A DNA stretch of 64,000 bases from Streptomyces clavuligerus (GTDB lineage Bacteria > Actinomycetota > Actinomycetes > Streptomycetales > Streptomycetaceae): positions 2,046,001-2,110,000 of the forward strand of contig NZ_CP027858.1 in NCBI RefSeq assembly GCF_005519465.1, read 5' to 3'. Shown piece after piece: positions 26,880-35,048 of this stretch; positions within the stretch are counted from its first letter, which is position 1; each line of letters begins with the position of its first letter. The notes beneath the pieces were generated by a model. The model made no database searches. It was not told where the DNA came from and was given only the letters and a program-made list of their open reading frames with translations. Both the position numbers and the translations under genes were made by a program.

Positions 26880-28439
26880 ATGAGGACGAGAGTACGTATG
26901 GCCGCCCTGGCCGCCGCGCTGACGCTGCTGGGCGGGGTCAGCGCCTGCGGAGCGGACGGCGACGACCGGCCGGACCGGGCCGACCGGGCGGAACGTCAGA
27001 AGCCCCGGGGACAGGACGGGCAGGACGGGGAGCCGGACGGCGGGGCCGAGCCCGTCTGGAAGCGCTGCGCGGCCCCGGTCACGGCGCACGGCAGCGCCGC
27101 CGAACGCCCCGGTGACCGCTGGCAGTGCGCCGATCTCACCGTGCCGCTCGACCACGGCGACCCCTCGCGGGGGACGATCGACATCGCCCTGATCCGCGCC
27201 AAGGCCAAGGAGCCCGGCCGCCGGATCGGCTCCCTGCTCTTCAACTTCGGCGGCCCCGGCGGCTCGGGCGTCGCCTCGCTACCGCTGTCCGCCGGTCAGT
27301 ACACCGCCCTGAACAGCCGATACGACCTGGTCGGCTTCGACCCTCGCGGAGTCGCCGAAAGCTCCGCCGTGGTCTGCCGGGACAGCGCCGCCACCGAGGC
27401 GGCCCACCGGATCGACCACACACCGGACACCCCGGAGGAGGAGAAGACCTATCTGAGGACCTCCCGTGCCTTCGGCGCCGGCTGCGCGGAGCGCTCCGGC
27501 AGGGTGCTCCCCCACGTCGGCACGGAGAACGCGGCCCGGGACATGGATCTGATCCGCCGGGCCCTCGGGGACGAGAAGCTGCACTATCTGGGCTTCTCCT
27601 ACGGGACCGAACTGGGCGCGGTCTACGCCCATCTCTTCCCCTCCCGGGTGGGGCGGCTCGTCCTGGACGGGGTGGTCGACCCCTCCGCCGACTTCGTGGG
27701 AAGCGCGCGGAACCAGGTCATCGGCTTCCAGCGGGCCCTGGAGAACTACTTCACCGACCGGGGCGAGGACCCCCGGGAGGGGACCCGGCGGATCGTCCGG
27801 CTGCTGGAACGGGTGGACCGCACCCCGCTGACCACCGCGTCGGACCGGCCGCTCACGGAGAACCTGGCACTCATCGGCATCATCCTGCCGCTGTACTCCG
27901 AGGCGAGTTGGCCCCGGCTGACCGAGGCCCTGGAGGCGGCGGAGGACGGCGACGGCACCGCGCTGCTGGCGCTGGCGGACGCCTACAACAACCGTGACGA
28001 CAAGGGCGCGTACAGCCCGCAGGACCACGCCCAGCGGGCCATCTCCTGCGCCGACAGCAAGGGCAGGGTGACGGCGGACGAGGTGCGCTCCCGCCATCTG
28101 GCCGGGTTCACCCGGGTGTCTCCGGTGTTCGGCCCCTATCTGGCCTGGGATCTCGCGGGCTGGTGCGCCGACTGGCCGGTGGCCGGAGCCTGGGAGTCCC
28201 CGGACGTCTCCGCCCCGGGGGCCGCCCCGATCCTGGTCGTCGGCACCACCGGGGACTCGGCCACGCCGTACGAGGGCGCCCGGCGCATGGCGGACGCGCT
28301 GGGCGAGGGCGTGGGGGTGCTGCTCACCAACAAGGGCGACACGCACGGCGCCTACGGCACCTCGCAGTGCACCACGCGGACCGTCGACAAGTATCTGCTG
28401 GAGGGCGAAATACCCGAGGACGGGAAGGTCTGCGACTGA
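26880..28439 (+). CDS. Secreted TAP/SlpD-like alpha/beta-hydrolase lipoprotein, paralogue 2
   Basis: The product is 519 aa. The signal peptide ends in GVSAC (Cys about residue 22), followed by an Asp/Arg-rich linker. The catalytic order matches the preceding gene: NFGGPGGSG, GFDPRGVAES, GFSYGTELG, TGDSATPYEGA and GDTHGAYG. The shared sequence blocks show tandem duplication followed by divergence. A 165-nt spacer separates the two genes and holds a 7-bp hairpin with a GGAAAA loop (26823-26842), which could shape the leader of this gene. Confidence 0.92.
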   Translation: MRTRVRMAALAAALTLLGGVSACGADGDDRPDRADRAERQKPRGQDGQDGEPDGGAEPVWKRCAAPVTAHGSAAERPGDRWQCADLTVPLDHGDPSRGTIDIALIRAKAKEPGRRIGSLLFNFGGPGGSGVASLPLSAGQYTALNSRYDLVGFDPRGVAESSAVVCRDSAATEAAHRIDHTPDTPEEEKTYLRTSRAFGAGCAERSGRVLPHVGTENAARDMDLIRRALGDEKLHYLGFSYGTELGAVYAHLFPSRVGRLVLDGVVDPSADFVGSARNQVIGFQRALENYFTDRGEDPREGTRRIVRLLERVDRTPLTTASDRPLTENLALIGIILPLYSEASWPRLTEALEAAEDGDGTALLALADAYNNRDDKGAYSPQDHAQRAISCADSKGRVTADEVRSRHLAGFTRVSPVFGPYLAWDLAGWCADWPVAGAWESPDVSAPGAAPILVVGTTGDSATPYEGARRMADALGEGVGVLLTNKGDTHGAYGTSQCTTRTVDKYLLEGEIPEDGKVCD

Positions 28440-28538
28440 CGCGCCCCGGGCGGCCCGAGCGCGGCCCGCACACACCGCGGCCCGGGCGCGCGGCCCCGAA
28501 CGCGGAGCCGGGCCCCGGGCCGGAGCTGAGCGAAGGCA

Positions 28539-28567
28539 CCGCGGCACGGACGGAAGCCGTGCCGCGG
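28539..28567. terminator. Hairpin terminator between lipoprotein peptidase and moeZ
   Basis: An 11-bp perfect stem (28539-28549 with 28557-28567) closes a 7-nt loop between convergent genes. No U-tract is present. Confidence 0.65.
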
Positions 28568-28575
28568 CGGGTGGG

Positions 28576-29754
28576 TCAGTAGACGGGCTTGTGCGGCTCG
28601 ATCTGGTTGACCCAGCCGATCACGCCACCGCCGACATGGACGGCGTCGGAGAAGCCCGCGGACTTCAGCACGGCGAGGACTTCCGCACTGCGGACACCCG
28701 TCTTGCAGTGCAGGACGATCTTCTTGTCCTGCGGCAGCCGCTCCAGCGCGGTGCCCATCAGGAACTCGTTCTTCGGGATCAGCGTCGCGCCCGGGATGGA
28801 GACGATCTCGTACTCGTTGACCTCACGGACATCGATGATCTCGATGTTCTCGTCCCCGTCGATCCACTCCTTGAGCTGCCGGGGAGTGATCGTGGAACCG
28901 GCCGCCGCCTGCTGGGCCTCCTCGGACACGACACCGCAGAACGCCTCGTAGTCGATCAGCTCGGTGACGGTCGGGTTCTCGCCGCAGACCGCGCAGTCGG
29001 GGTCCTTGCGCACCTTGACCTGGCGGTACTGCATCTCCAGGGCGTCGTAGATCATCAGCCGTCCCACCAGCGGGTCGCCGACGCCGGTGAGGACCTTGAT
29101 GGCCTCGGTGACCTGGATGGAGCCGATGGAGGCGCAGAGCACGCCGAGCACACCGCCCTCGGCGCAGCTCGGCACCATGCCCGGCGGCGGGGGCTCCGGG
29201 TAGAGGCAGCGGTAGCAGGGTCCGTACTCGGACCAGAAGACGGACGCCTGTCCGTCGAAGCGGTAGATCGAGCCCCAGACATAGGGCTTGTTCAGCAGCA
29301 CACAGGCGTCGTTGACCAGATAGCGGGTGGCGAAGTTGTCGGTGCCGTCCACGATCAGGTCGTACTGGCTGAAGATGTCCATCACGTTGTCGGCTTCGAG
29401 CCGGTCCGTGTGCAGGACGACATTGACGTACGGGTTGATCCCGAGGACCGAGTCCCGGGCGGACTCGGCCTTGGAGCGCCCGATGTCGGCCTGGCTGTGG
29501 ATGATCTGGCGCTGGAGGTTGGACTCGTCGACCTCGTCGAACTCCACGATGCCGAGGGTGCCGACACCCGCCGCGGCCAGGTACATCAGCGCGGGCGAGC
29601 CGAGGCCCCCGGCGCCCACACAGAGCACCTTGGCGTTCTTCAGCCGCTTCTGTCCGCCCATCCCGACATCCGGGATGATCAGGTGGCGGGAGTACCGGCG
29701 GACCTCGTCAACGGTGAGCTCATCTGCTGGCTCGACCAGGGGTGGCAGCGACAC
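28576..29754 (-). CDS. moeZ: Adenylyltransferase/sulfurtransferase MoeZ
   Basis: The product is 392 aa. The N-terminal E1-like domain has CVGAGGLGSPALMYLAAAG (about residues 45-63), the SNLQRQ adenylation motif, DGTDNFATR, and two CxxC zinc pairs (CYRC, CAVC). The C-terminal rhodanese domain has the active Cys in HCKTGVRS (about residue 360). MoeZ activates the C-terminus of ubiquitin-like sulfur carriers and loads sulfur for molybdopterin, thiocarboxylate-dependent cysteine biosynthesis and secondary metabolites. It has its own promoter 18-46 nt upstream of the start, and a GGAG ribosome site. Confidence 0.97.
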   Translation of the reverse strand: MSLPPLVEPADELTVDEVRRYSRHLIIPDVGMGGQKRLKNAKVLCVGAGGLGSPALMYLAAAGVGTLGIVEFDEVDESNLQRQIIHSQADIGRSKAESARDSVLGINPYVNVVLHTDRLEADNVMDIFSQYDLIVDGTDNFATRYLVNDACVLLNKPYVWGSIYRFDGQASVFWSEYGPCYRCLYPEPPPPGMVPSCAEGGVLGVLCASIGSIQVTEAIKVLTGVGDPLVGRLMIYDALEMQYRQVKVRKDPDCAVCGENPTVTELIDYEAFCGVVSEEAQQAAAGSTITPRQLKEWIDGDENIEIIDVREVNEYEIVSIPGATLIPKNEFLMGTALERLPQDKKIVLHCKTGVRSAEVLAVLKSAGFSDAVHVGGGVIGWVNQIEPHKPVY

Positions 29755-29771
29755 GGGGACTCCGTAGCGTC

Positions 29772-29800
29772 GATATATCAGTACGGTTGTTCCCTGGTAA
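29772..29800 (-). promoter_or_regulatory. moeZ promoter
   Basis: On the minus strand the -35 is TTACCA (29800-29795), the spacer 17 nt and the -10 TATATC (29777-29772). The start site would lie near 29765, giving a leader of only about 10 nt containing GGAG. Confidence 0.65.
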
Positions 29801-29817
29801 CACTGCCACGCGCCTCC

Positions 29818-30618
29818 TCATTCCGAGACACCTGGTCCGATCTGCGAGACAATTTCGTCCCAGTAGCCGGGCAGCGTCTCATAAGGACCGATCTGCGCCC
29901 GGCAGCACTCCGGGGCGGGGGCGGTGTCCGGGTGCCCCTCCCGGTCGGCGCAGTCCGTGCGATCGGTGAAGAAGATCGTCCCCGCGCCCTGCCAGCGCGC
30001 GATCCGGGTGGCCTCCTCCAGCCGGTTGCGCGGCACCCCGTGGACGAAGTGGGCGAACCGCTCCGGCGGATGGTCCGCGGTCCACTGCGCCACCTGGGAC
30101 CAGCGGTAGTCCATCCACGGCCCGGAGAAGGTGACGAGCTGGTCGGCGGCTTCGGCATAGCCGGGCCAGGGGTGCGTACCGTGCCCGAGGACGAGGTGCC
30201 CGCCCTCGGCCACCCCGCCCAGGGCCGCGGTGATCCGGCGGACGGCGGCCAGTCGGGAGCGGTCACCGGGGCAGCGGTCGAGCAGAAACCCGCCGACGCG
30301 GTACCACTGGGCGTAGCGCCGTGCCTCGGTGATCAGGTCGGCGAACGGGCGGGCGCCCCAGGCCAGGTCGAGATGGCCGAGTACCCGCACCCCGGCGTTG
30401 TTCAGCCGCCCGGCCGCCGTCAGGCAGTGCGGGTCGGGCCGGTGTCCGGGGCCGTTCGCCACATTGAGCACCACCCAGTGCAGCGGGGTGCCGGGGCGGG
30501 TCAGTTCGGCCCATTCGACGGGGGCGAGCAGCGGATGGGCGTAGCCGGGGACACCGACGCCGAGTCTCTCGGCGCCGGTCGCGGCGAGCGGGGCGCCCAC
30601 CGTGGTCAGATACGGCAC
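29818..30618 (-). CDS. Spherulation-specific family 4 protein (TIM-barrel glycosidase-like)
   Basis: The product is 266 aa with no evident signal peptide. The barrel strands read HWVVLNVANGPG, GVRVLGHLDLAWG, YRVGGFLLDRCPGD and LVLGHGTHPWPGY, the pattern of spherulin-4 proteins. Fungal Sph3 of this family is a GH135 endo-acting alpha-1,4-N-acetylgalactosaminidase. Here the strand end FLLDR has Asp but not the following Glu seen in many members, so activity is uncertain. The GTG start overlaps the end of the epimerase gene by 13 nt, implying coupled translation and a shared polysaccharide role. Confidence 0.85.
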   Translation of the reverse strand: MPYLTTVGAPLAATGAERLGVGVPGYAHPLLAPVEWAELTRPGTPLHWVVLNVANGPGHRPDPHCLTAAGRLNNAGVRVLGHLDLAWGARPFADLITEARRYAQWYRVGGFLLDRCPGDRSRLAAVRRITAALGGVAEGGHLVLGHGTHPWPGYAEAADQLVTFSGPWMDYRWSQVAQWTADHPPERFAHFVHGVPRNRLEEATRIARWQGAGTIFFTDRTDCADREGHPDTAPAPECCRAQIGPYETLPGYWDEIVSQIGPGVSE

Positions 30619-31574
30619 GCCGCCTCCATCCAGATGTCGGCGAGGGATTCCTCCAGATTGATCCGGGGCCGCCAGCCGAGCCGGTCGCGCGCCGTGCGGA
30701 CGTCCGCCTGCTGCCAGCTTCCGCAGCCGTCGGGGTACGGGACGGGGGTCGCGGCCAGGTGTTCGAGAACGGATTCGGAGCGGGGTACGCCGATACCGGG
30801 GACTCCGGGACGGCCCGGCGGGCCGTCCAGCTCGTGCAGCGCTCCCGCGTATCCGGCCACCCTGGCCAGGACGGCGGCGGCGTCCCGGAGCCGTACGGCG
30901 CGGCCGGTGCCGATGTTGACGATGCCCTGCGCGGCGGAGAGCGAGGCGGCGTGCACGGCACGGGCCACGTCGCGGACGTCGACGAAGTCGCGCTGGACCC
31001 CGAGGCCGCTGAGTTTCAGTTCGCCGTCACCGGACTGCATGGCGCGGCGCATCGCCTCGGCGAGCCGTCCGAGCGGCGAACCGGCGGGGGTGCCGGGGCC
31101 GACGGGTGAGAAGACCCGCAGGACGACCGCGTCCAGACCGGAGCCGAGGACGAGTTCGGTGGCGGCGAGCTTGCTGACCCCGTAGGGGCCGCCGGGCCGG
31201 GGCACCGCGTCCTCGGCCGTGGACGAGCCCTGCTGGGAGGGCCCGTACTCGGAGGAGCAGCCGAGCTGGACCAGCCGGGCCCCGCAGCCGCTGCGGCGCA
31301 TGGCCTCGCAGACGGTCGCGACGGCGACGGTGTTGTGCCGGGTCAGCTCGCGGGCGCCGCCCCGGGTGGCTCCGGCGCAGTTGATGACGACACCGGGGTG
31401 GACGGCGCTCAGAAAGCGGGTGAGCGCGCCGGGGCTGCCCCCGGCGAGGTCGAAGCGGACGTCGGCGTCGTCGCCCCGTCCGAGCGCGGTGAGATGGACG
31501 GCCGGGTCGGCGAGCAGCCGGTCGGCGACGAAGCGTCCCAGGAAGCCATTGGCTCCGAGCAGCAGCACCCTCAT
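30606..31574 (-). CDS. NAD-dependent epimerase/dehydratase (nucleotide-sugar SDR)
   Basis: The product is 322 aa from ATG at 31574, preceded by GAGGGGA. The Rossmann motif LLLGANGFLGRFVA is at residues 4-17, the catalytic Ser/Tyr/Lys are in CSSEYG and PYGVSK (about 128-170), and VQRDFVDVRDVARA and NIGTGRAV are typical of UDP-sugar 4-epimerases. It overlaps the spherulin-4 gene. A 17-codon ORF with a strong ribosome site ends on its start codon. The likely product is a C4-epimerised or dehydrated nucleotide sugar for an extracellular polymer. Confidence 0.9.
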   Translation of the reverse strand: MRVLLLGANGFLGRFVADRLLADPAVHLTALGRGDDADVRFDLAGGSPGALTRFLSAVHPGVVINCAGATRGGARELTRHNTVAVATVCEAMRRSGCGARLVQLGCSSEYGPSQQGSSTAEDAVPRPGGPYGVSKLAATELVLGSGLDAVVLRVFSPVGPGTPAGSPLGRLAEAMRRAMQSGDGELKLSGLGVQRDFVDVRDVARAVHAASLSAAQGIVNIGTGRAVRLRDAAAVLARVAGYAGALHELDGPPGRPGVPGIGVPRSESVLEHLAATPVPYPDGCGSWQQADVRTARDRLGWRPRINLEESLADIWMEAACRI

Positions 31575-31624
31575 CGCACGTCCCCTCGCTGGCAGGGGGC
31601 CGGGGCCTGGGGTTGGGGGGTCAT
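31571..31624 (-). CDS. 17-codon upstream ORF coupled to the epimerase
   Basis: ATG at 31624 follows GGAGGAG at 8 nt spacing. The peptide MTPQPQAPAPCQRGDVR is Pro/Gln-rich, and its TGA overlaps the epimerase ATG (ATGA). A stop/start overlap this exact suggests translational coupling or a regulatory leader rather than chance. The polyproline-like sequence could slow ribosomes. The frame is also open far upstream, so the true 5' end is not certain. Confidence 0.45.
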   Translation of the reverse strand: MTPQPQAPAPCQRGDVR

Positions 31625-32152
31625 AGGGCGGTCTCCTCCGTGATATCGGTGCGGCTGCCGTGGCGCCCGGGGCCGGGCGGACGGGGCGCCGCGGCGGGGG
31701 ACGGTTCGTCCGCGGGCGCACCCGGTCGGTCGGCTCCGGCGTGTACGCCGGTGGGACCGGGCGCACTCCGTGGTGCGCGGCGGTCCCGGGGCGGTATGCG
31801 GCGGCCCCGGGCCGGGCCGGGCCCGGTGACCGGCCCGGGGGCCGCGCAGAAGCGTTTGGTCAGGCCGCGGGCGCGACGGGTGGGCCGGGGCCGCACCGGG
31901 GCGGCGACCGGACCGGAAGCGGCGGGAGCGGGTGCCGTACGGCCGGGAGGGGGTCCGGTGTGCGGACCGGGGGGCGGGTCGGGCGTCCGGCCCCGCGCTC
32001 CGCGCACGCCGGACCGCGAAGCCGCTCTCCGCGCATGAAGTATCACCCTGCGCGACGAGTCCGATGTGCACCGATCACACCCCCGATCTCCCTGGTGGAC
32101 GACCGCTGTCGTTCCGTCGACCCGCGGCGCAAAGACCGTAAGCCGGTACGGC
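31625..32152. other. Intergenic region upstream of the epimerase unit
   Basis: About 530 nt lie between the epimerase unit and the terminator of the opp operon. All six frames read as arginine/proline-rich low-complexity sequence with no family motif, ribosome site and codon bias coinciding. The promoter of the epimerase unit is expected here, near the less GC-rich stretch 32030-32110, but I could not assign boxes. Confidence 0.4.
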
Positions 32153-32186
32153 GGTGGCGCGACGGACGGTTGTCCGTCGCGCCACC
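32153..32186 (-). terminator. Terminator of the opp operon
   Basis: A perfect 15-bp stem (32153-32167 with 32172-32186) and GGTT loop lie 92 nt after the stop of the fused ATPase gene. It is GC-rich with no U-tract. Confidence 0.75.
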
Positions 32187-32277
32187 GGAAGGGGTGAATG
32201 GCCGTGACTTTCGCCGCGGGGTCGCGTTCCGTCGCGCTAAAGGGACGCTCCGTCATACGCGCCGGACGGAGCGGCCG

Positions 32278-34062
32278 TCAGGACCGGTCGCCGACGGCCT
32301 CCTCGCGGCGCGTGCGCCGGGCACGGGCGAGCCGTGGATCGGGGCTCGGCACGGCGGCGAGCAGCTCCCGGGTATAAGGGTCGCGGGGAGCCCCGTACAC
32401 CTGCTCCACCGGGCCGTGTTCCACGATCCGGCCCTGCCGCATCACGGCGACCCGGTCGCTGATCTGCCGGACGACGGCGAGGTCGTGGGCGATGAAGACC
32501 AGGGTCAGGCCCAGCTCGCGGCGGAGCTGCCGGAGCAGGGCGACGATCTGCGCCTGGGTGGTCACGTCCAGCGCGGAGACCGGCTCGTCGCAGACGACGA
32601 CCCTCGGCCCGGCGACGAGGGCGCGGGCGATGCCGACGCGCTGCCGCTGGCCGCCGCTGAACTCGTGCGGATGGCTCCCGTGGCGGTCGGGGTCGAGTCC
32701 GACGCGCTCCAGCGCCTCCCCCACCCGCCGCCGGATCAGCCGCTCGTCGCGGTGTCCGGCCGCGCGCAGCGGGTCGGCGATGGACTCGCCGATGGAACGG
32801 CGGGGGTTGAGCGAGGCGACGGGGTCCTGGAACACCATCTGGAGCTCCCGGCGCCGGGGCCGCAGCGCCCGCTCGGACAGCGCGCCGATCTCGGTGCCGT
32901 CGTACCGGACCTCCCCGGAGGTGGGCCGGTCCAGCCGGACCAGCAGCCGGCCGAGCGTGGTCTTGCCGCTGCCGCTGCCGCCGACGATGCCCAGGCTCTC
33001 GCCCGCGGCGACGGTGAGGTCCACCCCGTCGAGCGCGACGGTCCGCTCCCGTCCCCGGCCGAACGTGCGGCGCAGCCCGGTCACTTCGAGCACGGGGGAC
33101 GCCGGGCCGCCCGGGGCGGGAGAGACCGAAGGGGTCAACGGGGCCAACGGGGTGTCGAGGCGGGGGACGGCCGCCAGCAGCGAGCGGGTGTAGGGGGCCG
33201 CGGGGGCGGTGAGGACGTCCGTCACGGGGCCGTGTTCGACCCTGCGGCCGTTCCGCATCACCAGGACCTCGTCCACGGTCCCGGCCGCGACCCCCACATC
33301 GTGGGTGACGAGCAGCAGCCCCGCCCCGGTCTCCTCGCGCAGCCCGTGCAGCAGATCCAGGATCTGCGCCTGGACGGTCACGTCGAGCGCCGTGGTCGGC
33401 TCGTCCGCGATCAGCAGCCGGGGGGCGCAGGCGAGCGCCATGGCGATGAGCACCCGCTGCCGCATCCCCCCGCTGAACTCGTGCGGCCGGGAGCGGGCCC
33501 GGCGGGCCGCGTCGGGGATGCCGACGCGGTCGAGCACCTCGACGGCGCGGGCGCGGGCCGCCCGCCGGGAGACCCGGTGGTGCACCCGGTACACCTCGGC
33601 GATCTGGCCGCCGACGGAGCAGTGGGGGTCGAGCGCGGAGAGCGGGTCCTGGAAGACCATGGCGGCGACACCGCCGCGCAGCTCCCGCAGTTCCCGGGGG
33701 CCCGCCGTCGTCACGTCGACGCCGCCGACCCGTACCGTCCCCGAGAGTCGCGCGCCCGTACCCCGGTGGAGTCCGAGCAGGGCGCCCGCGACGGTGCTCT
33801 TGCCGCTGCCGGACTCCCCCACGAGGGCGAGCGCGGCGCCCGGTGCCAGGGTGAACGACACTCCGTCGACGGCGCGGACGCCCTCGGCGGGGCCGGGGAA
33901 GCGGACCACCAGATCGCGGACGTCCACGAGGAGGTCGGGGACGACGGCCGGGGAAGCCGGAGCCACGGAGCCGGCGGGAGCGACAGGAGCGGAGGCAGGG
34001 GCCGGCGAGGCAGGAGCGGAGACAGAGGCCGGGGAGACGGCGGAAGCCACCGTGTCCGTCAT
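32278..34062 (-). CDS. Fused dipeptide/oligopeptide ABC transporter ATPase (DppD-DppF type)
   Basis: The product is 594 aa, two complete ABC domains in one chain. Domain 1: Walker A GESGSGKS (about residues 79-86), Q-loop VFQDP, signature FSGGMRQRV, Walker B LLIADEPTTALD. Domain 2: GGSGSGKTT, VFQDPVASLNP, FSGGQRQRV, VVVCDEPVSALD. Each is followed by the oligopeptide-transporter C-terminal region (PYTRSLLAAVP, PYTRELLAAVP). An Ala/Pro/Ser-rich N-terminal tail of about 40 residues precedes domain 1. It powers peptide import with the two permeases; its ATG overlaps the DppB stop by 4 nt. Confidence 0.95.
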   Translation of the reverse strand: MTDTVASAVSPASVSAPASPAPASAPVAPAGSVAPASPAVVPDLLVDVRDLVVRFPGPAEGVRAVDGVSFTLAPGAALALVGESGSGKSTVAGALLGLHRGTGARLSGTVRVGGVDVTTAGPRELRELRGGVAAMVFQDPLSALDPHCSVGGQIAEVYRVHHRVSRRAARARAVEVLDRVGIPDAARRARSRPHEFSGGMRQRVLIAMALACAPRLLIADEPTTALDVTVQAQILDLLHGLREETGAGLLLVTHDVGVAAGTVDEVLVMRNGRRVEHGPVTDVLTAPAAPYTRSLLAAVPRLDTPLAPLTPSVSPAPGGPASPVLEVTGLRRTFGRGRERTVALDGVDLTVAAGESLGIVGGSGSGKTTLGRLLVRLDRPTSGEVRYDGTEIGALSERALRPRRRELQMVFQDPVASLNPRRSIGESIADPLRAAGHRDERLIRRRVGEALERVGLDPDRHGSHPHEFSGGQRQRVGIARALVAGPRVVVCDEPVSALDVTTQAQIVALLRQLRRELGLTLVFIAHDLAVVRQISDRVAVMRQGRIVEHGPVEQVYGAPRDPYTRELLAAVPSPDPRLARARRTRREEAVGDRS

Positions 34063-35048
34063 GACAGGACCACCCTTCGGTCGGCGAGCGCGTACAGCAG
34101 GTCCGCGAGCAGATGGGCGAGCACGACCGCGGTGCCGATCACCAGCACCACGCCGACCACCACGGGCAGATCGATCACCTTCACCCCGTCGATCAGGGTC
34201 TTGCCCAGTCCGGGGATGCCGAACAGCGACTCGGTGAGCACCGCGCCGCCGAACATCGTGCCGACGTCGAGCGCGCTCAGCGCGATCACGGGCGGCGCGG
34301 CCCCGCGCAGCGCGTGCCGGGTGACGATCGCCCGTTCGCTCACGCCGTAGGCGCGGAAGGTCCGGATGTGGTCCTCGGCCAGGGTCTCCAGCGTCGAACT
34401 CCGGGTGAGCCTGGCGTACTTCGCGGACTCGAAGAGACCGAGGGTGAGCCAGGGCAGCAGCAGATTCCACGCCCACTGCTCGGGGTTCTCGGTGAACGGC
34501 ACATAGCTGGGGAAGGGCAGCCAGCGCAGATAGGCGCAGACGGCCATGAGCAGCAGCAGGCCGAGGATGAAGACCGGCATTCCGGTCGCGGCGAGCGTCA
34601 GCACCGTCAGGGCCCGCTCGGTGGGGCCGCCCCGGCGCAGGGCCGAGAGGAGCCCGACGCCGACGCCGACGACCAGCCAGATCACCAGCGCGCCCAGCGC
34701 CAGGGAGGCGGTGGCGGGCAGCCGTTCCACGATCAGCTCGGTGACCTGCTGATCGCTCTGGTACGAGAGGCCGAGGCAGGGCGCGGAGCAGTGCCTCACC
34801 CCCGTCCCGGTGCTGTAGTCGCGTCCGGTGACCAGCCCTTGGAGGAACTCGGCGTACCGCGTGAGCGCCGGGGCGTCGAGGCCGAGTGTCTCCCGGACCT
34901 GGGCGATCTGCTGCGGGGAGCAGCGTTCGCCGCAGGCGAGGCGCGCGGGGTCGCCGGGCGCGAGCTGGAACAGCCCGTGGACGAGGGCGGAGAGCGCCAG
35001 CAGCACCAGCAGGGCGCCGCCGAGCCGTTTGAGCAGGAAGAGAGTCAT
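34059..35048 (-). CDS. Peptide ABC transporter permease, DppB type
   Basis: The product is 329 aa with six predicted TM segments. It has the N-terminal DppB start (FLLKRLGGALLVLLALSALV), a periplasmic loop with four cysteines (CGERC and CSAPC) and the EAA-like cytoplasmic loop (EDHIRTFRAYGVSERAI, then HALRGAAPPVI). The segment TESLFGIPGLGKTLIDG is typical of BPD permease component 1. The cysteine-rich loop is uncommon and may form disulfides. Both ends overlap neighbours by 4 nt (ATGA), so the operon is translated in a coupled fashion. Confidence 0.93.
   Translation of the reverse strand: MTLFLLKRLGGALLVLLALSALVHGLFQLAPGDPARLACGERCSPQQIAQVRETLGLDAPALTRYAEFLQGLVTGRDYSTGTGVRHCSAPCLGLSYQSDQQVTELIVERLPATASLALGALVIWLVVGVGVGLLSALRRGGPTERALTVLTLAATGMPVFILGLLLLMAVCAYLRWLPFPSYVPFTENPEQWAWNLLLPWLTLGLFESAKYARLTRSSTLETLAEDHIRTFRAYGVSERAIVTRHALRGAAPPVIALSALDVGTMFGGAVLTESLFGIPGLGKTLIDGVKVIDLPVVVGVVLVIGTAVVLAHLLADLLYALADRRVVLS

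Noticed and set aside
31621-32256. Minus-strand ORF of 211 codons upstream of the epimerase
   Set aside because: Arg/Pro/Gly low-complexity sequence without codon bias or family motif. Only its last 17 codons, with a good ribosome site, are kept as a small ORF.
31660-34350. Plus-strand ORF across the intergenic region and ABC ATPase gene
   Set aside because: Runs antisense through two ABC domains with no motif of its own.
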